Assembly (NCBI RefSeq): GCF_900496995.4
Contig: NC_044004.1
Location: 83,769,538-83,833,537 of the forward strand
Length of the DNA stretch: 64,000 nucleotides
From: Aquila chrysaetos chrysaetos
Taxonomy: Eukaryota > Chordata > Aves > Accipitriformes > Accipitridae
Direction of reading: 5' to 3'
The translations under genes were made by a program, and so were the position numbers. Position 1 is the first letter of the stretch; every line of letters starts with the position of its first letter. Positions 9,902 through 23,134 of the stretch are shown piece after piece. The notes under the pieces are model-generated. The model was not told the DNA's origin. It saw only the letters and a program-made list of their open reading frames with translations, and searched no databases.

Positions 9902-10620
9902 CTGCAACACAAAACAATTTCAAAGCAAGTTTTAACTGGAACAAGAATTCAAACTGAAAAACTTTAAAGAATAATATTCCCTCTGTGGAACCAAGAGAAA
10001 TTAACTGAACAGGAGCTTTTGCAATGCTGTTTCATACAAGCTTTCAAATATTAACTTTTTTTTTGAGACGAGCCCCTAGTAAACTTAACTATAACATCTA
10101 GGAATAATATCTATAGGCTAGACAAATCACAGTCTTCACTGATCGTGTACGCATGCATGGTTTAATATTCAGTTTTGCAGTGACATTTCCTGATATTTAG
10201 GAATCCTTAGAATTTACTGAGCTTCTGATCTACTAGGTTCTTTGCCAGTCTGCATTTGATGACCTTTCTTAATAGTGGCCAGTTTAGAAAGCATTAATTC
10301 TGTTCTTTCCAAAACAGACCTACCACTACAAATTAGCCGGGTAAAACAAGCTGCCTATTTAAGATGGCAGAGATAGCCACTTCGAATGCCTGTTTTAGAA
10401 AACTACAAGTATTTTCTAAGCATCGTGCAGATGGTTGCCTATTTTCTCAGGAACTGCTGCAGCAGTGGGCCATGGAGGACATCTTTCTTTAAGAAAAGAT
10501 AATGCAGCCTGGTGCAGAAAAAGGTACAGGACAGTCCAGATAAGGTAGTTACAGATTAATTTACTTTCTTTGCCACCTCCACAAACTGAAGAACGCATCC
10601 CCTAGGCAATGCTTGGGCTT

Positions 10621-10635
10621 CCCCCCCCCCCCCCC
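10621..10635 (+). repeat. Poly-C run of 15
   Basis: Fifteen C in a row followed by TTTTATTTTTTT. On the minus strand this is a 15-G run. Such runs are difficult to sequence and their length may be an assembly estimate. Confidence 0.9.
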
Positions 10636-11216
10636 TTTTATTTTTTTAATCTTTTGATCTTTAGCAATAAAACTACAGTTTGTTACTTACTTCCAGACAC
10701 CAGCTCTGCTGAAATTTGGCTTTGGTGTCAAAGCCTGACTTCCTTTAATGATTAATATGTTGGGCCTCAGGTTCTCCTTCTTGATGAAGCATGCCCTGAT
10801 CTAAATATAACCAAAGGGCAGGATCCTCCATGAGGCAGGGACACCGGAGACCCAGATCTTGTTCCTGTGAAACCAGAGGACGTGTACATGACCTGGTCAG
10901 GTTTCCAGCCTGCTAACCGTTGGCTTAATGAAAAGTAGGAATATTTTTTCCCAAGTAATTAGAGATGCAGGAGGCCTACAGTGTGATCGTTAAAACTAAG
11001 GCAATATAAATCAGTTTCTTAGCACAGGATCCATCTGACAAGAACCCCTGCGCCTCATTTTTAAAATTCGTCACTATTTGCATTTCAGCAACGCCTGAGG
11101 TCCCATTCACGGACTGGAGCCCCACGGTAGCGGGCACTGTGAGCGCACACACAATAAAAAGGCCACGCACAAAGACCTTTCAGTTCAAGGGCTGCAGTCA
11201 CACTACTGCAAAAAAA

Positions 11217-11244
11217 CCCAAAACCCCCAAACCACCCAAACCCC
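11217..11244 (-). repeat. G-quadruplex-like T/G tract (minus strand)
   Basis: Read on the minus strand it has four G runs of three to five separated by TTT, TGGTTT and TTTT, close to telomere-like TTTGGG spacing. It satisfies the usual G3+N1-7 quadruplex rule. The plus strand is a low-complexity A/C tract. Related but shorter A/C tracts occur near 28181, 47855, 53951, 56471 and 58561. Confidence 0.65.
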
Positions 11245-14203
11245 AAAAGCCTGGCTACACAAGAAGCAAATTTTACGTTCCGAAATGGAAACCCATCCCT
11301 CCCTGCATGCTTGCAGGGTTAGTCGTGCAGCTACCCTCACACAGCAGAGTCTCGGCTGCAGCTGAAGCGTCTCTTCTGCTCTCCAGGCAATTTCTCAAGA
11401 TCACAGGTAAGGAAGGTGCCGCAAGCGGCTCCAGACCTTGTCGCTGCCACCACGCAGGCCTATCGGTATTGCCAGCGCAATCCAAAGGACTGCCTCCTCT
11501 CTAGTTCCACTGTATGACGACTCGAGTCGTGCATGCCAAACCTGCAAAAGCCTTTTTTGCTGAGATACCACGTTTAAAATTTTAGCCTTATTTGCCATCC
11601 AGTGACTTCTGTCATTTGGTTTCCAAAACTGCGCAAGAAGTTTTTCTTTTTTGATATTGCTCTTCTTGTGTGTTTACCACAGCAGTATAAGAAAGGGATT
11701 TCAGTACCAAGGTGTCAGACAAGAATTGCCAGACAGCACGTGAAACGCAAGCACTCTATAAAATGAAAAACGCTATAGTTTCTCCTTCGTGGTGCATTAA
11801 AACTGGGAATATTAAACCACACAACCATATTTAATTGTTTTAAAGACACTATTAATCTAGCAGATTGTTAAATGAAGAAACATAGTAGACCTATTATTTT
11901 TAACAAAGCAGCGTAAGATTTATGGTCAAGATTTAACCACAGGACATAGGAAACTGGAGAGAAAAATGTGAGACATGAAAATTACAGTTGTAAAATACGT
12001 TATGAAAAATAAAAAGTAATGGAAAGAGGCAGTGCTTGTGACAATTTCGTATAATAGATACATTCCATAAAATTTTTCCTATTTTAAGGGGGTTAATTTT
12101 GAAACGATGTGTGCCAAATAAAATGCAATTAAAACCACCTCCAATGCTCAAAAGAATTGAATAAACAAATACCCATAAATCATTCTAAAAATAAGATCCA
12201 GTAAGACCAAGCTTCTAATGGCCTGCGGTACTGATACAGAAATTGGTGGTTCTTGTGTTGCAAGAGGTTCCTGGAACTGCTGAGGCAGCAACCCTAACGC
12301 ACTGTACAGACTCTGGCAGCATCGAAGCCCCAGTTAAATGCTTGCGCTTACCTTACGCCCTCAGAAGAAAATAAAGATGGAAAACATCTTTCTTGCCCTG
12401 CACGGCCACTGCGTGGTGTGCATGTGCTCTGCCTTAGAATTTTAGAGAATTGCCTCTACGCGAGGGATAGCCCTACTTGAATTATACCTGTATGCTGGAG
12501 GTATGGGAACTGTTATGTGCTATCCACGGTTATTTTGCTAGCGGTTTTCTGGTTGTAAAAGTTCCCGATTTACACTTTTACACGTATGCCCTTCTAGACA
12601 GTGGGGAGCTGTGCAATTTCCTTGTGTAGACAGACAGATAGATGATATACACCTATAGGTAACAGTGGAGGCTGAGCACTTGCTGGATGCACAGAAAGGA
12701 CTGCTCACACACTCTCAATAATTCTTCCACCGATAAGAGGAAGAGCAATTATTGCCCTCTGGGAATCCACACTCAGAGGTCTTAAACAGGGATTATATTT
12801 GCCAGGGATTTTTTTACTTTCCATTTCCCCTTTTGTATTTCATTGACTGGGCAGAACAGTACCTTCCACTGGGAAGCACTCAATCCGAGGACTTCAGAAA
12901 ATGCTGCCCAGTGCTCTCTTTGAAATGGACATCTCCTCCCAGTTATGCAAAATGGGAGAGATGCTATAACTATTATGACCACAGAGCAGCTGTTCTTTCT
13001 GTGACATTTATTGTAAGCTAAAGTGTGACAGCATGTTTGAATTTCTGGAACTGTCAAAGTAAATGTTTCTGTTAGGGCAGCCAACCAGGCCTGAGGAACG
13101 GGATTTCAGTAACATTTAATCCCCAGGACTTCATAACCAATGAAGGGCATAAGTAATGCAAGTATGACAAATATTGCAGCGCTGCTCATGTCCTACAATA
13201 ACCGTTTGGGCACAAATATTTATTACTTCCATAGCCAAGTACTGCCCAACAAGACATCCACAAATACGCTAGAACACTGGAATTCTTAAGCGAAGGTGAT
13301 CAGTCACATTTTACAAAAATAGCAAATACAACCATTACTGGGAAGAACAGGGAATGAATTCTCAGTATATTAGCAGGTAAAGTTCAACTCGTGATAAGGA
13401 GAGAGGGAACAGAGAAGAGGAAGATATCAGGAGGTCTGAAGTCCACTGTAAGAATCCTTCCATGAAAAGCAGTGCCATCCATGTTAGCTTACTCCAGAGG
13501 AAAATTACACTGGGAAATGTTGGGTTGTTAGTGTAATGGCCACCCCGTCACAGGACAGAGATACACCACATAATTTAAAGCCTGCTTCTGGCCAGGAGAT
13601 TTACAGACAAACACTTCAAATATCTGTTTCTACGAAGACATTTGCGGTCAGCCGAAACAGCCCTGCTGAATGCATGGCTGACCCTCCTCTAGACACTACC
13701 AATCAACAAAAGGCTTGTTCCCAGTGAAGACGACAGATATTCACATCCCACACTGCCAGCTGACCGGCTGCAGCTTCTCATTTTCTGCAGGTTTTTATCA
13801 TTTGTGCACATCAGTGTAACGTCTGCTCTGAATCAACCTACTCCAAAGAACATGCTACCTACACTTACCTTGTGGCAGCCTAGACAAGCTGTTGATTGAC
13901 AACAAAGATACTGTAAAGCCTTCTCATAAAGGCCATGCCCTTCACGCAGCAGCCTGATTGATGAGTAATCCCATAAAGCTGTAAGATTAGACAGAATATA
14001 GTATGAACCAGATCAGCATCTTTCCCTATGGCCTGTACACCTCCCATTGGCTTCACCAGCTTGACACTCTTCCTTTGTACCTTGTTAACAAGTGCTTTGG
14101 TTTTAGTCACGTTCTTATAGAAATTTTGGGGGAGGGAGATGACTGCAGGGAGAGGAAGCGAGTTTTTCAGTACTCTGATTCCTTTTCTGCCATTGATTCA
14201 TGC

Positions 14204-14219
14204 AAAAAAAAAAAAAAAA
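14204..14219 (+). repeat. Poly-A run of 16
   Basis: Sixteen A in a row with no gene-like sequence before it and no target-site duplication seen around it. Treated as a simple homopolymer. Confidence 0.9.
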
Positions 14220-15154
14220 GTTTCCATAAGGAGGGAGGAAGGTTGCAGACTTAAGCATTCCCTTACCTCTCAAACATAATGAAAATCAACTATCCTGGCT
14301 TGACTCCCTAAAACCAGAAAAGACAAAAGCTGCACCACAGAAATGAAAAATGAAATGTAAAAATCAATAATATCCTGTTGAAAGACTGTTCCTTAAGCGA
14401 GCCAATGAGAACATCTGATTCAGCTCCAGTTTGAAGCTGCCTACTCCAAAGGGTTATGATGTTATCCGATTCCCTCACAAAATACTTCAAGCCAATCATG
14501 CCAGTATTTTTTGTTACTTCCATTTCCTTCATTCTATTACAAAAGGTCATTCCATGTCACAAGAGTAAAAACAACAACTTGAGGATGGCTGCCAGTAGCC
14601 CCTTTTGTAAGCATTTTAATAATGACCGCAGTAGGAACCCAAGAGACACCACTGTTCCTCTAAACCACCAGTGGCTCAAAGGGCACGTGAACCAGGATGC
14701 CGTGAAGTTGCAGGCTATATCCCACCCCCTACACATCAGCTCTGCATGATATTATGTCAGTGGCTGTAAAAAAAGAGGCAGACAGTTTATGCCACTACCT
14801 TTGCATTAAATGCATCTTGCATTACAGCTGAAACCTAGCAAAGTACTAAGCGGACGCTCAACTTCAAGCACATGTAGCCTTATATCCATGAAATTATTGA
14901 GCTGAAAGGCATAAAACCAGCCAAGAGAAAACTGGACTTATTAGGAATTTAGACCATCTAACAACAACCCCTGCGCACTGCCATTGCAGTTGTTGTCTCC
15001 CAAGTTAAAAGAAAAGCAGAATAATTTAAGCTCCAAGTCAGTTTTAACTCTCTTCTACTAAGTCCCCCCTGAGTTAGGATGGGCAACTCTAATTTAAGGA
15101 ATTAAAAAACCCCACCCTTGACCTCCATGCAGACTCAGCACACAAACGACTCAC

Positions 15155-15290
15155 CTAGAGCGAATGCAGAGCTGTGTGCAGTCCTGGGAGGGCTAGCACG
15201 TTCACGGCGTTGTGCGACTCCGACATCGATCCGCTCCCTGCGTGGTGGCCGTGTTGCACAGCTGACACCTGGACAACCATGAAAACCTGT
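15155..15290 (-). other. Candidate non-coding first exon with CpG enrichment
   Basis: On the minus strand a locally CpG-rich stretch (around CGGATCGATGTCGGAGTCGC) runs into TCGCTCTAG followed by GTGAGTCG, a strong donor. The only ATG frame in it stops at the TAG of the donor, so it would be 5' UTR. It is about 8.5 kb upstream of the CpG island on the gene's strand. An internal acceptor (GCTAGCCCTCCCAG) would instead give a 29-nt exon. No direct evidence of transcription. Confidence 0.2.
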
Positions 15291-16391
15291 AAATCTATAC
15301 TTAGGACAAAGTCAGCTTTCTCATCAGGTGCTTTAAACGCTTTAGGTTACTCTCCATTAAAGGAACACCCACTTCTTCCTCGTGCACAATACGTGGGAGC
15401 TGTGTTGCTGCAGATGCATGTGCCATCCATCTCAGCAAGGTCAGATGCAAACTATTCTTATCTGTTACATACATTGGAACTGGGATTCTCCAGAAGGAAT
15501 AATTAAGATAATAAGGAATTAAAATTTCCTTCAGTCCAGTATCACAGATAAAGTACCTATATACACCATCATGCAAACTTAAGTCAACACCAAGAGTAAA
15601 AAGCTGAACTGAGATTCTGCGACGAAGAGCGTGCAACATAAAGGAGCTGTCACTACAGATGCAATGGCAGGACCGGGCCGAGCACTGTTATTTCCTGACA
15701 ACCCCAATTCTGGATGAAAGCAGGAAAGATATCTGTCACAAATAAACATACCAGAACCACAGTACGAAGTGCCTTCAGTAAATCTTATGGAGACTGACCC
15801 ATTCAGTAAGTTTCATGTAAGAGAGCAACACCTGGATCAAACAAAAATGAGAAGGAAGTTTCCAGAGCTGCTAGCACATGTGACCACTCCTAGCAGACTC
15901 ATCTAGGCATAAATTAGAAACATCAGATAAAAGTAAGTACTTAGGAAAATACTGATGGTATACGAGAAACTGCACTAACTTTATAGATAGATGCAACCAG
16001 AAAGTTGAAATGCTAACATTATTTTAGGACATGCATGCATTGCGTATATGCACCTATGTAATCACTTCCTTCTTGCCTGTTTTAATTGACAGAAGACATT
16101 ATTAAGCCTCTCTTTTCAGTATGGAACATATGTGACTAAATCGGAAAGAGATCATTTTTATTTAGAAAGCCTCAGATGCAGGCTATAACACTGCTGGAAC
16201 TTCCTAGATGTTGTTACTACAGATACTTAGATAAGACTGCTTAAGGTCAGTGAAGTTAGACATTAGAGCTTTACTTCTTAACTGGGGGTGGGGACAGCTC
16301 TTTTTGAAACTTGTTCTTTTGGAATCATCATTATTTAGGTACGGAACGAGTGTTCATATCTACCGTCTCCAGAAAGCTTAACGGTCTATTT

Positions 16392-16416
16392 GTAGTAGTA
16401 GAAGTAGTAGCAGAAG
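16392..16416 (+). repeat. GTA/GAA triplet repeat, imperfect
   Basis: Degenerate GTAGTAGTAGAAGTAGTAG-type array of about eight triplets. A weak microsatellite in flanking DNA. Confidence 0.6.
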
Positions 16417-16583
16417 TACTGGCTATACTGTTGGTTGAGCTAGATGGTGAAGTCACAGTCTAACTCTAGCACTATCAGTTGTATTTTATTTAAACACACA
16501 GTTTTATACACAAAACCAATGAACTCACTCGGGGACATATTCTGCACTGCACACTGACCCCAATGCACATGGAAGGCTAACAT

Positions 16584-16712
16584 GGGCAGGATTTTCAAAG
16601 GAGTTGAAAGAGGTTTGACCTAAGGCTCATTTAAGTGCCATACTCAGTTAAGTGTTCCGGCCATCAGGACAGAGACACCCAGCTTTCTCATGCCCTCCTG
16701 AAAATCCCAGCC
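16584..16712. repeat. Ancient palindromic repeat, copy 1
   Basis: The two ends form an inverted repeat: GGATTTTCAAAGGAG at 16589-16603 and CTCCTGAAAATCCC at 16695-16708, with 90 bases between containing ACCTAAGGCTCATTTAAGTGCC. The pattern of a TTTTCAAA arm, an internal CCTAAG...AAGTGCC and a TGAAAATCCCA arm resembles an old, short, hairpin-like repeat family that I recall from amniote genomes; I do not give it a name. It is most likely a degraded non-autonomous DNA element. A second diverged copy is at about 49220-49313. Confidence 0.5.
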
Positions 16713-19700
16713 ATGAGCTTCAATCTCTTGCGCTGTGTACACAGACCATTCAAATTCACACACTTCATGGGAAAGTATACAAGCAGGCAAGTATTACCAC
16801 TTTGACTTGAATTTGCTGGGACACTTCCAAATCACTTCCATTTCCAGAAGGAATTAAAACAGGTGCTTTGTCTCTGCAAAGCAGCTTAAGCTAAAATCCT
16901 GATACCACTTGCTGCTCTCACATGGGGTCATGGTCACTAAATATTTAAGCCAAAACAACAATAAGTTGAGATGTGAGAGCAGCAACGTTTAGCAAATAAA
17001 CCACTGCCTCTCTGGACTCCACTTTTCCCCTCTCTCTCTCTGAGGATCCATCTGCTTTAACAGATCAACAGACCCACAAGGGACAACGCCAAATACTGTT
17101 TAAAAACCAGAAGCTTAAATGAAAACGAGAACTGAGCTTCTGACCTTACCTAGGGTCATCTTACCACGTCATGGCTGGGGTTATTTCCAGGGCAGCATGT
17201 GAGAGCTTTCACTGCAGCTGCTTGAATAGTACTTTGCCTGTGGATTAATGGATGACTTAGGCTTCTCATTCTTACCAGCCTTTACAATTCAGGAGAACAC
17301 ACAGAGGATTTCTTCTGAAACAGTTGGAGTAAAAAGACAAAAGTAAGCTAACCTCCTGACCTGTAAAATAACCTTGTAGAGAAATCCATTCAACATAGTT
17401 GCTCACTGTTTCTGGGAAAAGGAAAAGAAGGGGTTTGCAAAAGGAAACAATACTGTTTAAGAGGGGAAACTACCACAGCAATCTGTTTCTGGTGAATTAC
17501 ATGGGGTAGAGGAGAGAGTAAATCCAACAAGGACCAAGCAGCCATAAAGTGTGTCATAAGCAAGGACCGAACAGATTTAAAGCAAAGGACTTCTGCTGTT
17601 CTTACTGGAATTTAAACCAAGGAAACACTCAAGTGAGATGGGGAAGCAGCTTTTTAGAAGATAAACCTCTTCTTTCATCATCGCCCTGCTGCTTTCAGAC
17701 CTCTGTCCAACAAGTATTTTTTCACTCCAGGAGTTCTGAGCAAATACCAAGCCCACAGGGAACTGAGATCTGCTCTGGGTTCCTAGGAAAAGCAGAGCTC
17801 CCTGCAAAATTTACTTTTCCGAACCTCATGACTGTTGAGACATGTTACAAAAAAGAAACACAAAACCCTGTTCACTGACAAGGTGATGCCGATACGAGTC
17901 AACATGCAGTCAGACACAGAAAATGGCAAATAAGACTATGGCAACATGAGAACGGCCGAACACATCAGATCAAACGTCTACCCACCAAGCCAGTATCTTG
18001 CCTCTGCGAGCGGCCAATAGCCAAGGAAGACTTAAAAAGCGGAGCAAGTGCCTATTGACAATGCTTTCCCAGCTGCCAGGCTGAGGAAAGGCTGAACAGC
18101 GGGAAACAGAGTAGTGATTTCGGAACAACAGCCTTTGCCCTTTGCTACCGCAGCTCACAAGCCCACCCGCAAGAAGACCCCCTCTCTGGTGGGAGCGCCG
18201 TGCTCAGGCACAGGCAGAGGCAGGCAGGAGCTCACGTGCAAAGCATACTCCCTAGCTTAGAAGCCAGTATTTCTGCTCAGCTTCTCGGCAACTTTTAACA
18301 AAAGTAGAAGTAGCAGCGACTTCCAACCCCATGCACCTAAGAAGAGGGAGAAAAAGGGACCTCTAACCCATGGGACTGCAATATGAATGCACATGTTCAG
18401 CTTCAAGAATAGAAATGGGAAAATATGTATAAAAAGAGACACTCTTCATTGCTTATTGTTTCTTTTCTGCCTGTTAATCAAGCCCATCAGTGTTGATGAC
18501 AAACCACAATGGACGTGCATATATGCATACAACATCATTACAAGGAGGAATAGTTAAAATAAATTTTAAAAGCTTTCCATCTTTATTTCACAAACGGTAC
18601 TCAGACAGCTGGGGTACTTACTCTTCAGGGGAATACAGGTGATGAAATGCAAATACATATCTGTTATGAACAAAAGTCTCACTGGATCCTTACCTCCATG
18701 AACATTTCTCCACAAAACCCCATTCAGATCTTTAATATTTCACAAACAAAATCACAGTACATTTTGCAATTTGTAAACAGTATACCATTTTAACCTGATG
18801 CCAAAGGCTTGTACATTAGGCTTATAACTTACTAGGCTTTACCTGCATATCTTCCTAGCAGTTTCATTTAAGTTCAGTTTAAATTGAGAGAGCTACTACA
18901 ATAACTAGAAACAAGAGACCTCATTTTCAAATGTAGCTCTAGCCTCAGAATTTTTCTTGTCTTCTAATGTTCTTATTTCTCCGCTCTGCTGAGGGAGCCT
19001 GAGAAAAGCAGGAGAGAAGAATGGGCAGAAATGCAATTGCCCAAGCACTGGAACTAATCAAGCCTGATTTCCTGCAGGTTCCTATCACATGCTCGCTTGT
19101 GAACACTGACTGCAGCTTTTCCTTTGACTGGAAATGTAAAAAGGCTCTTTCTCAAGTCTCAAGTTGTGTGCAGCAATGTGCAAAGTCACACAACATGTAT
19201 CATCCGTAGGAACTCTCGATACCTGTGTTGATTTATCAGATTCAGCCAATGAATTCAGAAGTTGTGGGAGAACATGAACAACCACGAGCTCGTAGAGGCC
19301 CAAGCATTCTGCTGTTTTTAATGGACTTTAAGTAATAATGAAGCTAGCATGACTGAAACATATTCCTTACCTTACATTTTCCAACTTTAATTTGAAATCT
19401 TAGCTTTCCCAGTGTCTTCCTTCAGCTTCCCCTCAGCCTCCCATTCAGTGGAGCAGGTTTTGACTTCAGGACAAGTTACAGGAGGTCCAAAACTCAAGTG
19501 TAGCGTTCAGGCACAAATGGGTAAGTTCACCATCTAAGGAAATCCAAGACAAATTTAAAATATCAGTAACTGCTACCACCCATTTGTTTCACTCACTGCC
19601 ATCATCGTTCACTTAGCTTTCCCTTGTCAGATCCCGAGCAATAGTACAACGTCCTTTATTAAAATATCCAAATAATTAAAATTTGTAAACTTGGATTCTT

Positions 19701-22700
19701 ATTAGCAAAGAATTGCATCTTAAAGAAAAATATAGATTTAATATTTCAAAGGAAGAAAAGGGCTTAGCCAATCACTCTTCAACATAAAATGCCTTAGGAA
19801 AGCTCTCATCTAATGATTCTTCTAGAGTGCCGCGTAGCATGAAACATGATCCTTTTTCTATTCTATTAATTTGCTATTTGCTCCCTTGCTGCTTTGTTTG
19901 AAGAGACACTTGATATCACAGTCTTTTCATAGGTTTCATTCTACGCTCAGCTAGAACTTTGAATTCAGCACAGGAGAAAGAGGGAATTCAATACACTGGG
20001 CAACGTAGAAGTGCCAGCTTACAGCTCACCCATTCCACGCTCAGAACGAATGCTGTCGCAGTGAACTAACGAACGCTTAATGTCTCTCAACTGTTTTCTG
20101 CATTTAGGGGAAGAGTTTTCATCTGTGCTCTGTTTCCATTCATTCAAATAGAAATACTCGTAAACATGGTGGGGAGGAGGGGGCAGGCAGGCTTACAAAA
20201 CGGATACCGCTTACAGACCTATACACAGTCACTGGCACAAAAATATAACAATAATTAGAAATCATGTTCCCCCAGCTGTTTTTGCTAGATGTGGAAAATG
20301 CTCCTAAATTCTGCCAGCACTAGGACATCGGCTGATCCTTTTACTCACTACTTACACAAACCACTGATTAAGATACATCAGTCAAATAGCTGAGCCTTTC
20401 AGTCTTGTTCTTCCAGGGTAATAGCGTCAGAGCAAACTTTGCTGAGCGAGACTGCCCAGCTCCAGCTGCTGGAGCAGGTTCGAGATTAGCCAAGCAGGGG
20501 CTTTGCAAAAAAAACGCAAGAGGCAATGGAAGAAAGGAGCAAGGAGATAAGGGGTTACGGACAGGCAGGTACGTGAAGGAGGAAGCGAAAGACAAATAAC
20601 TGTTTCACTTCATCTGGAGGGAGGCAAGGTGAGATTCTCGCTCAGCCAGGAAAAGCAAGAGAAGTCACCACTTCAGAGTGACAGAGCGCTGCTACCTGAT
20701 GCATCCTTTTCATTCTGCGTCAGAGCAGAGATCTTAATTGGAAATATGACGGGAGCAGATACTGTAAATCTTCCTTGATGTGTACCGAATAGTAAATAAA
20801 GTGCCTTTCAGTCATCCTTAGTATTGGCGAGTCTCATAAGATACAGTGTTTCTAATTGCCCTAGAAGAAATACAGGCATAGACTTTCAGTTTTCCTTAAT
20901 AAAAATCAAAAGACTTTCTGAACTTTAGGCTCACATGTTACAACTTGAGTATTTAACCCTCGGAGGTGGAAAGCCTAAAAAGCAAACACATAGAATACTA
21001 AAATATGACTGGAAAGCTCAGTACTTTTTGGTCATTCTCAGTATTTTTTAGCTTGCTTCTCGAACCCTCTGGGCTAGCAGTAGCATGTTCTGGTAACTCC
21101 TCTTTCATCTTTTGCAGTACATTAACTCCTTGTCTTTTGCAAATGGTAAATTACTGTTTCTAAGCATCCCAAGTACTCTTCCTCAACCAGGAAGATGCCT
21201 CCTCCTTTCAGTGCACAGGAATGAATGCACTGCATCCGAGGTAGCTTCATGTTAACTCGGTTTTAGCCAGAAGTTCAGCTTCAGCAACACCAAGACTAGA
21301 TAAATTAGTCTGAGCTGAGGTTCAGACTGTGGTGCCTAGACTACTTACAGCATCACAGTTATCCAGCTGAAAACTAGCTCAGGAATATTTGCCATGCCTT
21401 GCAGTAAATTCTGTGACCACGGCATAGGCATACAAGTAATTTCTTCTTAAAGTATTTCAGGGACATAGACTACTAACCAGCCCCTCACGTTTTACAGGTT
21501 GCTGCAACGTGCAGAAGTCATGCAAGAATGACTTTTGGTGGTGATCCACATGGGTTGGCATGCTCCAAGTTTTAGCTGAACCTCAGGTTTTACTGAATCT
21601 AACACCTTAAAGACAAATATGATTAAAAGTGCAGAATTTTATCTATTTTTCTTTACAACTACATAAAGCTATGTATTTCATATGATTTAAACAGCAAAAC
21701 CACTCATCAGCTCAGGTCATTTAAAAGGTTTTCAAGTATTAGACCAAGTTTATAGAAAAGCTTTCCTAAGTTGAGACCATAATGACATCTGAATGAAGTA
21801 TAAATGGTCCATGGTTTAATTGCGGTATTTTGTGTAGTTCTCGTTACTACCAAGAAGCGGTGCGGGGTAACATTTCATTTTACATAAACCAGATTCTGTA
21901 ACGATACGAAGAAACAAACGTTCAAAAAACTTCTTACGTGCAGACAAGCTTGGAAGTGCACACACACACTCCTCAGCCAATCTCTGCATATCAAACTGAA
22001 TCTGTGAATGCCTATCTGACATACAAATAGAACTTTTGCTAGTGTAAAAAAAATGGCGCACATGCAAATTTGGCATATGCCCATGCAAAAGATGCTATTT
22101 GCTCAGTCGATCACTGAGAATACAAGAAGCAAACATTTCCATAGTTACCTTAGATGCTGGCTCTTGATAAGATTGCCCAAATACTAGTCTTGAGAACTGG
22201 CAGAATAACAGAAAATGAAATTGTGGGTTCCATATACATGAAGAGTACAAAATCAGCAAGCAATTTCACACACAACTGCTCACCTGAACACAGAACGACC
22301 ATTACGATCGACCTCAGGCACAGGTCAGTATGCCTCATCTAATGCTGGCCAAATCATAACCTGCCATTTCTTTGACCCTGCTTGAAGTTTTAAGTGGTTT
22401 TGCATAAGCCTGGAAGGAAAGCGTAGCCTCCTCCCCTACTTTCTCCTCTCCCACACACCAGCAAGGTCCTCAACTATCATAGCAAGAACTGGGGCAAGTG
22501 AAGCCATTAGCCCACTCCTGGCCCAGTTCAGAGTACACTCGCCCACTGCACTTCCTTATTTTCATCCGCGTGCTTTATCTTTGTTTTCTTACAGGAACAA
22601 AGCGTATAATGAGGAGCATACTTTGTGAATTAGCAATTGTCTCTCACATCTTTTGAATCCTAGCGGTAAATTTCAACAGGATTGTTAATTTTACCTTGTT

Positions 22701-23134
22701 AGCAAAAAGATGGGTATAGATTTAATGAGTGTCCTTCCCCAAACTCCCTTTCCTTTTCCTACGTAATTAAATACCCCCACAAGTGGCAGCTTTGCACTTT
22801 GCGCAACTGAGAAAGCAGAAACCTGTAGTTTAAGGGGTCAGGAAACGAGGGCAAGGTAACTCTCACACACACCTCAAAGCACAGGTTTTTTATCTCTCAA
22901 GTGGCTGATCCATTTCAGTGGGTTTGTACAACATGGACGGTACCTGCCTGGGGCTGGGGGAGAGCACCAATCCTTAAGATGATAAGAAAAGAAAGTACAT
23001 CACAGCTTTGTAAAAACAATAAGCAGTAGAAACAGTTGCTGCTTACTGACCCTAATTTCAGCCAAATCCGAGAAAGATGTTACAGTCTCCTTGTTAACAG
23101 TTTTATCCAAGGTTAACAAAACGCGGCCATCAGA
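16713..23134. other. Flanking DNA, no gene recognised
   Basis: AT-rich sequence with a CT run at 17031-17041, a modest CpG-bearing patch near 17950-18060 that contains GGCCAATAG, an exact 8-bp-arm inverted repeat at 20459-20475, and a candidate 48-nt exon at 22149-22196 described under findings. No recognised repeat family or conserved coding frame. Confidence 0.45.
20459..20475. other. Inverted repeat with 8-bp arms
   Basis: GCTCCAGC and GCTGGAGC are exact reverse complements around one T. It contains CAGCTG, an E-box core. Possibly chance. Confidence 0.7.

Larger units (their letters stand above)
7561..16583. other. Upstream flanking DNA
   Basis: About 9 kb of AT-rich, CpG-poor sequence to the right of the promoter. 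It contains an AT/TG-rich simple stretch near 9500-9557, a 15-C run at 10621-10635, a G-rich minus-strand tract at 11217-11244, a 16-A run at 14204-14219, and the two exon candidates described separately. No conserved coding frame or LINE/SINE was recognised. Confidence 0.5.

Noticed and set aside
13869..14110. 76-codon minus-strand frame followed by a good donor (GTAAGTGTAG)
   Set aside because: The frame meets a TAG before the donor, and the only acceptor nearby would make a 20-nt exon with a weak pyrimidine tract.
17990..18060. Promoter-like GGCCAATAG followed by CTTAAAAAG
   Set aside because: The spacing between the CCAAT-like and TATA-like motifs is far shorter than in real promoters and there is no CpG island or exon behind it.
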